A stretch of 64,000 bases of DNA from an uncultured Lactobacillus sp. (GTDB lineage Bacteria > Bacillota > Bacilli > Lactobacillales > Lactobacillaceae). Location: positions 124,001 to 188,000 of the forward strand of contig CANOGU010000001.1 in NCBI GenBank assembly GCA_947565635.1, written 5' to 3'. Positions 32,539 through 40,618 of this stretch are shown here, in pieces (the stretch's first letter is position 1; each line of letters opens with the position of its first letter). Under the pieces are notes generated by a model. It was not told the origin of the DNA, did not search any database, and saw nothing but the letters and a program-made list of their open reading frames with translations. The translations under genes were made by a program, and so were the position numbers.

Positions 32539-34731
32539 TTATGCTTGAGTAGCATTATCTGGAATTTCTACTTCTTGATCAACGGTTGCCATTAAAATTT
32601 GATCTTCAAATCTTACTGAATCTCCATTTTTCTTTTCAATAATAATATCATCAAAATTATTAGCATTCGTTACAATAATTGGAACTACTGTGTCATATCC
32701 AGCTGCCTTAATTTTATCTACATCGAATGTCTCAAGTAAGTCACCTTGTTTAACTTTTTGACCTACTTCAACTTTTACCTCGAAATATTTTCCTTTCAAA
32801 TTTACCGTATTAATACCTAAATGAATCAACAATTCAACTCCATTGTCTGACTTTAATCCAATAGCATGTTTAGTTGGAAAAACAGAAACTACTTCACCAT
32901 CAAATGGCGCATGAATTTCATCATTATTTGGTTGAACAGCAATTCCTTTACCAATAGTACCAGCCGAAAAAACTGGGTCATCGACATTTTTTAATTCAAG
33001 TGCAGTACCCTGAACTGGGGATGCAATTCCTTGATCTTTGAATTCAACTCTTTTAACTTTAAAATCTTTCTTTGAAGTAGTAGAGACAATTTTATCGCCC
33101 CAAATTAGAGTACTGATAAAAGCAATTCCAAAAGCGACAAGTAAAGATAGACAAAATCCCATAAAGCTACCATTAATTCCAGCTTTTTGATCAATAAACA
33201 TTGGAATTCCAAAAATACCACCACTAGCAAAGCCTCCAAACATTTTTGCATTTGAAAAAGCAGCGATTGCTCCACCAAATGCTGATCCGATTGATCCAAG
33301 AATAAAGGATTTTTTATGTGGTAATGTAACTCCGTAAATTATTGGTTCTGTTACTCCCAAAAAACCAGAAATAACGGCTGGCCAACCAATTTCCTTAAAT
33401 TTAGAATCTTTAGCCTTTAGAACTAAAGCCAATGCAGCCCCAGTTTGTCCAAAAACTGTACAATATAACATCGCATCAATAGGATCAAAACCACGAGTTG
33501 CTATATTGTTTAAAAAAATAGGTATAAAGGCCCAATGTAGTCCTAGTAACACTACTGCTTGCCAAATACCAGCTAAAATAAACCCAGCTACAACTCTTGC
33601 ATGAGCATAAATCCAAAGAATACTATATGTCAATTCTTCACTAGCCCAAGAAGTTGCTGGTCCTACGACTAAGAAAGTTAAAGGAACAGCAATCATTAAA
33701 GTTATTAAAGGCGTGAAGATAAGCTTTAATGATGAAGGTAGATAGTTGTTTAAAAACTTATACAGAATTGATGCTAGCCATACCGCAATAATTGCTGGAA
33801 TTAGCGTTTGGGTATAATTCATCAAAATAACAGGAATATTAAAGAATTGAATGCTTTGCTTCATCTGATATGCCTGGACTAAAGATGGATAGCAGAGTGC
33901 TGCCCCTATAATTGCTCCAACATATTCATTTATTTTAAATGTTCTAGCAGTTGAAAAGCCTATCATCACGGGTAAAAAGTAAAATAATGCATCCCCTGCA
34001 GCATAAAGAATTAAATATGTGCCACTCTTTGTATTTAATACATGTAAAACAACCAAGAGCGTTAAAAATCCTTTTAATACACCTGCAGCTGCTAAGACTC
34101 CTAAAAATGGTGTAAAAATAGTTGTTAATAATTTTATAAAGCGATTAACTATATTTTTATCTTTATTTGTATTTTCTTTATGATCCTGACTCAATCCTAA
34201 AAGTGGAATTACTTGATCATAAACATCTGCTACGTTGTTTCCAATAATAACTTGATATTGACCACCTGCATGAGCAACGCCCATTACTCCTTTTAATTGC
34301 TTAATTGCATTATCATCAGCTTTGCTTTCATCTTTTAATTTAAAACGTAGTCTAGTCACACAATGAACTAAACTAATTACATTATCTTTACCACCAACTA
34401 GCTTGACTATTTCTTCAGCTAGTTTTTTATCTTTTTCATCTACTTTAGACATTTTCTTTTCTCCTCCACTTATATTTTTCTGCTTTAATAAGTGAACCAA
34501 TGCATCATAATAAAGCTCTACATCTTGACCTAAAAGGATTTGTAACTGTCCATCTTCAAACTCACTTTCTGAAATTGCTGGAATCAACTTTAGTTTTGGA
34601 TAGTTTACTTTCTTTGAATCTTTTAAATAGAACCTTAGCCTTGAAATACAGTTGAATACTTCATTAATATTTTCTGCTCCACCAACTGCAACCAAAATTT
34701 TTTCCGCTACTTCTTTATAACTGTTATTCAT
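32539..34731 (-). CDS. Beta-glucoside-type PTS permease EIIBCA with an extra N-terminal IIB domain
   Basis: Membrane permease of 730 residues that imports and phosphorylates a sugar, probably an aryl- or alkyl-beta-glucoside. Order: a first IIB-like domain (1-90, FNCISRLRF, Cys28), a second IIB (about 100-175, VHCVTRLRF, Cys124), the IIC domain with about ten helices (195-545, including WPAVISGFLGVTEPIIYGVT), and a C-terminal IIA domain (570-715, LLIHLGINTV, His637). An exceptionally strong ribosome site, GGAGGAGAAAAGAAA, stands before the in-frame ATG at 34452 (residue 94, MSKVDEK). A normal 637-residue EIIBCA may therefore also be made from that start. It follows the antiterminator gene by 5 bases. 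A GH1/GH3 phospho-beta-glucosidase is absent nearby. Confidence 0.88.
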   Translation of the reverse strand: MNNSYKEVAEKILVAVGGAENINEVFNCISRLRFYLKDSKKVNYPKLKLIPAISESEFEDGQLQILLGQDVELYYDALVHLLKQKNISGGEKKMSKVDEKDKKLAEEIVKLVGGKDNVISLVHCVTRLRFKLKDESKADDNAIKQLKGVMGVAHAGGQYQVIIGNNVADVYDQVIPLLGLSQDHKENTNKDKNIVNRFIKLLTTIFTPFLGVLAAAGVLKGFLTLLVVLHVLNTKSGTYLILYAAGDALFYFLPVMIGFSTARTFKINEYVGAIIGAALCYPSLVQAYQMKQSIQFFNIPVILMNYTQTLIPAIIAVWLASILYKFLNNYLPSSLKLIFTPLITLMIAVPLTFLVVGPATSWASEELTYSILWIYAHARVVAGFILAGIWQAVVLLGLHWAFIPIFLNNIATRGFDPIDAMLYCTVFGQTGAALALVLKAKDSKFKEIGWPAVISGFLGVTEPIIYGVTLPHKKSFILGSIGSAFGGAIAAFSNAKMFGGFASGGIFGIPMFIDQKAGINGSFMGFCLSLLVAFGIAFISTLIWGDKIVSTTSKKDFKVKRVEFKDQGIASPVQGTALELKNVDDPVFSAGTIGKGIAVQPNNDEIHAPFDGEVVSVFPTKHAIGLKSDNGVELLIHLGINTVNLKGKYFEVKVEVGQKVKQGDLLETFDVDKIKAAGYDTVVPIIVTNANNFDDIIIEKKNGDSVRFEDQILMATVDQEVEIPDNATQA

Positions 34732-34736
34732 TTACA

Positions 34737-35579
34737 TTACCTATCTGCAACCGCAATATGATGAATATGGATCGTTAAGTACATAATTTCATCTTGCGGT
34801 ACTTTATAATCAAACTTTTGCATCACAATTCCTGTGATTCTTTGTGAAATTAAATATTCCTTATGATAGCGGTGAACAACCATGCTATAAAGTTCTTTAT
34901 CAACACTAGATTCTTGGATTTGCTTTTTTGAAATTCTCTGAGCAAAAAATTTTAGATGAGTTACTAACCGATAATAAGCAACTGATTTTGAACTAATTTC
35001 TATATTTAACATTTCACTAATAATATCTAAAAGCCTATTAATTAATTCAATTGTTCCGGCTGTATGTTCAAGTGAGTTTCCTTCTTCAGCAGTAATTAAA
35101 TGCATTGCAATATTAGTTGCCTCATCTTCTGGAAATTTTAAATTTTCACTTTTTTCTAAATAATAAAGGACCCGCTTTCCTAATTGAAACTCATCCGGAT
35201 ATGTTTGCATCGTTTCAATTGTTAAACGATTCTGAATCGGCATTCCCTTCTTTATCCTTTCAACTGCAAACTGCAAATGGTCTGGCAATGATAAATAAAT
35301 ATCGTCGCTTAACTTTTTACCTGAACTTGCAATTGCTTCTGAAATAATTTGATCAGATAATTCAATATATTTTGGATCAATGCTAGCTAGCATTTCACTC
35401 ATTGAGTTAGTATCTTTTTCATTTTTTGGATAAAATACTTTTTCAACTCTCTCTTCACCAATAACTTCACCTGCCTTTTTATGAAAGGCAATTCCATTTC
35501 CTAAAGCTACTAATGTTTGCTTATGCTTATCTGTAGCAACAACAGCGTTATTGTTAAGAACTCTTTTAATTAGAAACAT
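34737..35579 (-). CDS. BglG/LicT family transcriptional antiterminator
   Basis: RNA-binding antiterminator of 280 residues. The CAT RNA-binding domain is at 1-55 (IKRVLNNNAVVATDKHKQTL, VALGNGIAFHKKAGEVI). Two PTS regulation domains follow: PRD1 with DHLQFAVERIKKGM and NIAMHLITAE, and PRD2 with VTHLKFFAQRIS and YLTIHIHHI. The conserved histidines for PTS phosphorylation are present. It binds the RAT hairpin in its own leader and prevents termination when the substrate PTS is active. A GAAAGGTAAATTAT ribosome site precedes ATG 35579. First gene of the operon with the EIIBCA gene. Confidence 0.93.
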   Translation of the reverse strand: MFLIKRVLNNNAVVATDKHKQTLVALGNGIAFHKKAGEVIGEERVEKVFYPKNEKDTNSMSEMLASIDPKYIELSDQIISEAIASSGKKLSDDIYLSLPDHLQFAVERIKKGMPIQNRLTIETMQTYPDEFQLGKRVLYYLEKSENLKFPEDEATNIAMHLITAEEGNSLEHTAGTIELINRLLDIISEMLNIEISSKSVAYYRLVTHLKFFAQRISKKQIQESSVDKELYSMVVHRYHKEYLISQRITGIVMQKFDYKVPQDEIMYLTIHIHHIAVADR

Positions 35580-35596
35580 ATAATTTACCTTTCAAT

Positions 35597-35674
35597 AAAA
35601 AATGGCAAGACTCAATAAACCTAACTTAAAATAATTTAGATTTATTTGGTCTTGCCAACTTAATGTAACAATCC
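35597..35674 (-). promoter_or_regulatory. RAT antiterminator site overlapping an intrinsic terminator
   Basis: On the minus strand GGATTGTTACATTAAGTTGG and CAAGACC (plus 35648-35674) match the ribonucleic antiterminator of LicT/BglG systems. Its 3' half is also the 5' stem of a terminator: GGCAAGAC (plus 35649-35656) pairs with GTCTTGCC (plus 35604-35611), with AAATAAA/TTTATT pairing inside and six T after. The two structures are mutually exclusive, so BglG binding should allow transcription of the PTS operon. Confidence 0.9.
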
Positions 35675-35707
35675 GATTTCTTATTCAGTTATAAGCATAG
35701 CATTTAA

Positions 35708-35721
35708 TGTAAACGATTGCA
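35708..35721 (-). promoter_or_regulatory. CRE-like site upstream of the PTS operon
   Basis: TGCAATCGTTTACA on the minus strand matches TGWAANCGNTNWCA at all fixed positions except the third. It lies about 35 bases before the RAT, near the expected promoter, so CcpA repression by preferred sugars is likely. Confidence 0.6.
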
Positions 35722-35743
35722 ATAAGTGCTACATTAGTTTAGC

Positions 35744-37042
35744 TTAGTTTAGTTGCTTATCTATAATTATGAGTTCATCTTCTAGCACTGGCAGCATTTT
35801 AAGGACATTATTTTCTACTTGACCTTCTAAAATACTTCTATTATTTAAATCAATAACTTTACAATTATTTATATGTAAATCTAATTTATTAAAATCTAAA
35901 TTTCCAGCTGTTGGTAAATAAATTAAGATATAATTCTCACTTTCCGCGCCTCTAATTGCTTTACTTACATCAATATTAAGCGGTTTTAAACCATTAGGAG
36001 CAAATTTAGTTAAAATGGCTTTCAGAAATCCTAAATCCTTAGCACCACGAAAAGTTAAACAGGTCCTCCAGTCGTATGGTACAAGTTGAACGTTAAAATT
36101 TTTCTCTAACTTCTGCTCAGGATGACTAATATCTTTCCAAGGCCATATTCCAAAACTTCCATAACCTAGGCCTGCATCAGCTCCCGATAAAACTGCTCGC
36201 CAAGCAGCCTTTCGTACATCGAATGCATTATAGCGTTTAGGTTCTGGCGAATGCATTTGGGTCAAGCCTTCATAACAAAGTTCGGTATCAATAATCGGTC
36301 CCTGATAATCTTGTTTTTCACGTAAAGCTAATGGAATAGTATAGGCAGTTTTTTGACCGCTATAACCATGACCAGATTGATAACTATAAAAACTAACTTG
36401 CTTAACAAATTCTTCTGGCAAATCATGACTCTCTCCATTAATGTGAAAAGTGTATATGCCAGCTGGATCTACACTTTTGGCACTCTCTAGCACTTCTTGA
36501 TAATACTTAATTGCCGTTTGGCGATTTTGTCTTTCATTATTAGTGAATCCCACATCCCCACTTACAAACCAAATTGGATTAAATCTTTTAAATTTATTAA
36601 CTACGCAAGTAACATAAGGTTTAATGCAATCAAATGGCATTAAATTATTTTGAGCAAGGTGAAGATTATCAATCCAATTATCTGGAATGAAATTGCTCCA
36701 GAGTAAAACCAGTGCTGGAACCATGTTGCGCTTTTTCATCTCTTCCAGCATTTTAACTGCATTATCAAAATACTCCTCGTTTATCTTAGTAAAATCATAT
36801 TCATATGACCCATCCGGGTGCTCTACGACTGTGAATGGTTCTCGTCCTTTTAATGGTTTACTAGAATCCCATTGGCGTAATATATTAATTTGAATAGCAT
36901 TAAATCCTTCAGATTTTCTCATATCAAGATAATATCGCCAATCTGGCATTGTAATACTAGTAAAGGCTCCCCAACAAGTATCAGCTAAATAAAATAGTTT
37001 TTCTCCATTTTTATACAAATATTTGCCTTTTGTTGATAACAT
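35744..37042 (-). CDS. GH140-like (DUF4038) glycoside hydrolase, putative apiosidase
   Basis: Intracellular protein of 432 residues with a DUF4038 TIM-barrel (about 1-345) and a small C-terminal beta domain. The start KYLYKNGEKLFYLADTCWG is typical of GH140 enzymes, of which the characterised member removes apiose from plant rhamnogalacturonan II. Two candidate catalytic acids fit GH140: Asp163 in WFVSGDVGF and Glu254 in PIIDTELCYEG. I prefer ATG 37042 with GAGG upstream; ATG 37093 would overlap the isomerase gene by 23 bases and lacks a ribosome site. It directly follows the isomerase gene, so its released sugar is probably the isomerase substrate. Apiose specificity is inferred from family and context. 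Confidence 0.75.
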   Translation of the reverse strand: MLSTKGKYLYKNGEKLFYLADTCWGAFTSITMPDWRYYLDMRKSEGFNAIQINILRQWDSSKPLKGREPFTVVEHPDGSYEYDFTKINEEYFDNAVKMLEEMKKRNMVPALVLLWSNFIPDNWIDNLHLAQNNLMPFDCIKPYVTCVVNKFKRFNPIWFVSGDVGFTNNERQNRQTAIKYYQEVLESAKSVDPAGIYTFHINGESHDLPEEFVKQVSFYSYQSGHGYSGQKTAYTIPLALREKQDYQGPIIDTELCYEGLTQMHSPEPKRYNAFDVRKAAWRAVLSGADAGLGYGSFGIWPWKDISHPEQKLEKNFNVQLVPYDWRTCLTFRGAKDLGFLKAILTKFAPNGLKPLNIDVSKAIRGAESENYILIYLPTAGNLDFNKLDLHINNCKVIDLNNRSILEGQVENNVLKMLPVLEDELIIIDKQLN

Positions 37043-37070
37043 TCTTTTACATTCCTCTTTAATACTTAGC

Positions 37071-38531
37071 TTATTTGTGTTTCTGCTCATCATCCAAAAT
37101 ACTATCTAAATCGCCGTACCAATAAGCTGCAACCTTATCCTTAATTGGATCATAATAATCTGGACTTACATTAATGTACTTACATGCTTCTGCTAAAATA
37201 GGTACAACATCAGCTCGTACACCAGCCATATGATGGATATATGGTCCATAAACATATTTTGCTTCAAATCTATTCAAATCCTTAAATTGGAACCAGGCAT
37301 AGGTCCCTTGTTCATATGGTCCATCACAAGTTTTAGCATTACCAATTAACATTGAATACTTACCGTGATCACCATCAAATCGCACTAAGGTATAGGTTCC
37401 ATCTTTAGCTTCAAAAGCAGCTGAGCCAGGATAGTCAAAAACAAAATGTGAAGGTGGTAAAATTGGCCGATTTTTTGCTGTTTGAAAGGCGAATGTACCT
37501 AAGTGCTGTAATAATTCACCATTCTCATTTTCGGGATGGCGACAGTTAACATCCGCAAATATGGCTCGTTCATCACCCAAAGTAGCACTTTCTGCTAATA
37601 ATTCAGAAATAGCACCATTAATATCTGTCTCACAAGTTACGGGCATGCCTTCGGTTTGAAGTAGTGCTTCAGAAGCATAAGGTAAAATACCGATTTCCCT
37701 TTGCAACTCAGTCCAACATTGAATTGTACCTGCATTGCAACCATATTCCTTCATCTTATCTTGCATAGCAAGTTTCAAAGCAGCTACTTTGGTGAAATCT
37801 TCATCTTTAATTTTAATATCAGCCCAATTACGATAGGTTTCTTTTGTTTCCTCAATTCTAGAATCCTTTTTGTCAATTAACTCATACATATAAGAAGTTA
37901 ACTCTCCTAAAGGAATTGGTGAAAGTTGAATACCAAACTTTTCTAATAACTCTCCTTCATTAACGATCACTGACCAAAAGTCAAAGGGACGAGTACCAAT
38001 TTGTAAAATTCTTGTATTCTTAAAAGTTTTAACTACATTACATACTTTGATAAAATCAATCATCCCTCTACTAAAAGCAGGATCGTCAATATCGCTATTT
38101 TTAATGTAGGTAAACGGGACATTAAAGTGACGTAAAACTTTTCCAATCGCAAATAATCCACACTGTGTATCCCTTCTACGTGAGCCGTCGGGAGCTGGAG
38201 CTTCATCTTTTGGACCCCAAAGTAATACCGGGACATTAAGTTTAGCAGCTAATCTTGCCACTTCATACTCAGTACCAAAATTCTCATTAGCAATGAACAA
38301 CCCATCAATTTTTGCTTTCTTGAATTTCTCAGTAATCTTTTCTAATCCATCATCGTCGTACAGAAGTCCGTCATCATTTACTTCTTTAATGTCAACATAA
38401 TTGACACCTAGTTCATCTAATTTTTCACGTGTTTTATTTGCAAATTCAATTGCTGCTGTTGCAGAAAAAATGTTTCTTCTTGTTGGTGCAAAGCCAATCT
38501 TAATTTGTTTTAAACTATCATAATTAGTCAT
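37071..38531 (-). CDS. L-fucose/L-arabinose isomerase-like protein, putative D-apiose isomerase
   Basis: Aldose-ketose isomerase-like protein of 486 residues of the FucI/AraA structural class, which uses a manganese-type metal site. The N-terminal Rossmann part starts QIKIGFAPTRRNIFSATAAI; the middle has GTRPFDFWSVIVNEGELLEK. Possible metal ligands are Glu in LQREIGILPY, Asp in CETDINGAISE and the C-terminal His pair in YGPYIHHMAG. It is more divergent than true fucose or arabinose isomerases. ATG 38531 has GAGAGG 8 bases upstream; ATG 38537 lies too close. It heads a unit with the GH140-like gene and is divergent, across the regulator, from the transketolase/kinase genes. Conversion of apiose to apulose is inference; another pentose is possible. 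Confidence 0.72.
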   Translation of the reverse strand: MTNYDSLKQIKIGFAPTRRNIFSATAAIEFANKTREKLDELGVNYVDIKEVNDDGLLYDDDGLEKITEKFKKAKIDGLFIANENFGTEYEVARLAAKLNVPVLLWGPKDEAPAPDGSRRRDTQCGLFAIGKVLRHFNVPFTYIKNSDIDDPAFSRGMIDFIKVCNVVKTFKNTRILQIGTRPFDFWSVIVNEGELLEKFGIQLSPIPLGELTSYMYELIDKKDSRIEETKETYRNWADIKIKDEDFTKVAALKLAMQDKMKEYGCNAGTIQCWTELQREIGILPYASEALLQTEGMPVTCETDINGAISELLAESATLGDERAIFADVNCRHPENENGELLQHLGTFAFQTAKNRPILPPSHFVFDYPGSAAFEAKDGTYTLVRFDGDHGKYSMLIGNAKTCDGPYEQGTYAWFQFKDLNRFEAKYVYGPYIHHMAGVRADVVPILAEACKYINVSPDYYDPIKDKVAAYWYGDLDSILDDEQKHK

Positions 38532-38552
38532 ACTCATTACCTCTCAAATTTA

Positions 38553-38566
38553 TGTATTCGCTTACA
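38553..38566 (-). promoter_or_regulatory. CRE/LacI-type palindrome before the isomerase gene
   Basis: TGTAAGCGAATACA on the minus strand differs from the CRE consensus at one fixed position. It lies about 22 bases before the isomerase start, overlapping the expected promoter or early leader, and resembles the site at 39743. Confidence 0.6.
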
Positions 38567-38631
38567 CAAATTACAATAACTAGTATTTCCTAACACATCA
38601 ATAGTTAATTTACTTAATTAAACTTAACTAG

Positions 38632-39651
38632 CTATTTTAATGATTCTCTTACAATTAGTTTTGTCGAGATAAAGCTTTTCTGGCTAAGCCAATGCGTATT
38701 ACTTACTTTTTCTTCTAGTTGATTAATTGCCTGTCTAACGATTTGTTCAATCGGAACGTGAATTGTTGTTAATTCCGGATTAATCATTGTATCCTCAAAA
38801 ATATCATCAAAACCCATGATTGCCAATTGGTCAGGGATTTTAATACCAATTTTGGTTAATTCTTTAACTAAACGTAGAGCCATATAATCATCTTCACAAA
38901 AAATTGCATGCGGATATTTTTTATTCGAATAGAAAAATTTAGGTAATGTTCCCCTCAATTCAACTGGATTTAAACTAAAGACAAAGTCTGGCGGAATTTC
39001 AAGATTTTTTTCTTTTAGAGCAGTTCTAAAACCCTCTCTTCTCTTCAAAAAATTAGTAATTATCCGATTTGATGCAACATAACCAATCTGTGTGTAACCT
39101 TTTTCTATAATAAACTTTCCAGCATTATATCCTCCTTGAAAGTTATCAATTGAAACAAAGTCTGCATCTACATCTTCAAAATAATTATCAATAAAGATAG
39201 CATTCTTAATTTTAGAATCTAAGAATAGAATTTGTTTTTTATTTAAATCTGTTGCTAGAACAATCGCCGCCTTACTTTTCTTTAGAGCAGTACTATTTTC
39301 GATGTCTTGTTTCAAATTTCGAATATTTAAAGTAACAATTTGAACTTGTCCACCAGATCCACCAACATTTTGAGAAAGATTAGATACTAATGAATCAAAA
39401 AACGGTAAACTTGCATAACTTCGATTCATTAACCCTGTAGTAGTCTTAATAATTACTAAGCTAATGCTAGTTAATTTTCTCACACCGCCCTTTTTATGCT
39501 TTCTTAGTGGTTCATAGCCCATTTCTTCTATTACTTTAAAAATATGCTTCCTCGTTTTTTCACTTACTTCTGCTTTTCCATTTAGTGCAAAAGAGACAGC
39601 CGCTTTTGATACACCTGCTTTTTCTGCAATATCACTCATCTTTAATTTCAT
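38632..39651 (-). CDS. LacI family transcriptional regulator of the putative apiose locus
   Basis: Regulator of 339 residues. The helix-turn-helix KMSDIAEKAGVSKAAVSFAL and hinge helix MGYEPLRKHKKGG are at the N-terminus. The sugar-binding domain follows, with DFVSIDNFQGGYNAGKFIIE, IGYVASNRIITNFLKRREGF and LAIMGFDDIFEDTMINPELT. It sits between the isomerase unit (minus) and the transketolase/kinase unit (plus), the classic position for their local repressor. The palindromes at 38553 and 39743 are candidate operators. The ligand is probably the sugar or its ketose; that is inferred. Confidence 0.9.
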   Translation of the reverse strand: MKLKMSDIAEKAGVSKAAVSFALNGKAEVSEKTRKHIFKVIEEMGYEPLRKHKKGGVRKLTSISLVIIKTTTGLMNRSYASLPFFDSLVSNLSQNVGGSGGQVQIVTLNIRNLKQDIENSTALKKSKAAIVLATDLNKKQILFLDSKIKNAIFIDNYFEDVDADFVSIDNFQGGYNAGKFIIEKGYTQIGYVASNRIITNFLKRREGFRTALKEKNLEIPPDFVFSLNPVELRGTLPKFFYSNKKYPHAIFCEDDYMALRLVKELTKIGIKIPDQLAIMGFDDIFEDTMINPELTTIHVPIEQIVRQAINQLEEKVSNTHWLSQKSFISTKLIVRESLK

Positions 39652-39742
39652 TTTTTATTTCTTTCTTAAATAAATTTACTAATCTAAACTAAACTAATTA
39701 AATAATTAATCTATGTTAACTATAAACATGATACCCTCATTT

Positions 39743-39756
39743 TGTAAGCATTTACA
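39743..39756 (+). promoter_or_regulatory. CRE/LacI-type palindrome before the transketolase genes
   Basis: TGTAAGCATTTACA is a near-perfect palindrome 29 bases before the aptA-like start. It differs from the CRE consensus only at the central G, which is more like a local LacI-type operator than a strong CRE. A TATAAA box at about 39721 is a plausible -10 just upstream. Confidence 0.55.
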
Positions 39757-39784
39757 AGATAATAAACAAATTGAGGTGTTTCTA

Positions 39785-40618
39785 ATGGATAGTTTAAGTT
39801 TAAAGAAAAAAGCCATTCAATTAAGGAAAAGAACATGGCAACTAATCTATCGTCATCATAACGGTCACACAGGTTCAGACCTATCATGTACTGATATTTT
39901 AGTTGCTCTCTATTATGGCGTTCTCAACCAAACTCCCGATACTTTTGAAGACAAAAACTCTGATACCTATATTCAAAGTAAAGGACATGCAGTAGAAATT
40001 TGGTACGAAATTCTTGCTGACAAAGGATATATTGATCAAGAAGATTTAGATAGACGGTACTCCACTTTTAATAGTCCCTACATTGGTCATCCAACTACTG
40101 ATGTAAAAGGAATGGAATTTCATACAGGCTCTCTTGGTCATGGACTTGGTTTAGGCGTTGGCGTTGCTTTAGCTGCAAAAATGGATCATTTAAAGAAACG
40201 TACTTTTGTTTTAATGGGTGATGGTGAACAAGCAGAAGGATCTGTTTGGGAAGCTGCTATGGCAGCAAGTAACTACAGCTTGGACAATTTAACTGCAATT
40301 ATTGACCACAATGACTTACAAATTACTGGTACAACGGACTCAGTTATGCGTTCTAATCCACTTAGTAATAAATATGAAGCATTTGGTTGGGATGCGATTG
40401 AAGTAAACGGTAACAATATTGATGCTTTAGTAGATGTTTTAAATAAGCCAAATAACACCGGAAAACCAAGAGTTATTATTGCTAACACAGTTAAAGGTAA
40501 AGGAATTACCGTTGCAGAAAATCGGGCAGATTGGCATCACAAAATACCGACTAAAGAAGAGTATCAAGAAGGATTACAAGAATTAGATACACAGCTGGAG
40601 GGACTTAACAATGACTAA
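39785..40618 (+). CDS. aptA: Transketolase N-terminal subunit (putative apulose-4-phosphate transketolase A)
   Basis: Thiamine-diphosphate-binding half of a split transketolase, 277 residues. The TPP motif GDGEQAEGSVWEAAMAASNY begins near 145 and ends in IDHNDLQITG. HTGSLGHGLGLGVGVALAAK near 115 and the N-terminal YRHHNGHTGSDLSCTDILVA with active-site histidines are typical. ATG 39785 has GAGGTG upstream; the earlier ATG 39713 has none. It overlaps the second subunit by 8 bases. Split transketolases occur in several pathways; here the partner isomerase, FGGY kinase and GH140-like enzyme fit cleavage of apulose 4-phosphate, which would give dihydroxyacetone phosphate and a two-carbon unit passed to an acceptor. 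The general enzyme class is certain, the substrate is inferred. Confidence 0.85.
   Translation: MDSLSLKKKAIQLRKRTWQLIYRHHNGHTGSDLSCTDILVALYYGVLNQTPDTFEDKNSDTYIQSKGHAVEIWYEILADKGYIDQEDLDRRYSTFNSPYIGHPTTDVKGMEFHTGSLGHGLGLGVGVALAAKMDHLKKRTFVLMGDGEQAEGSVWEAAMAASNYSLDNLTAIIDHNDLQITGTTDSVMRSNPLSNKYEAFGWDAIEVNGNNIDALVDVLNKPNNTGKPRVIIANTVKGKGITVAENRADWHHKIPTKEEYQEGLQELDTQLEGLNND

Noticed and set aside
32539-33299. Short alternative frame (33105-33299) inside the PTS gene
   Set aside because: Overlaps a strongly conserved IIC domain; no start signal and no recognisable domain.
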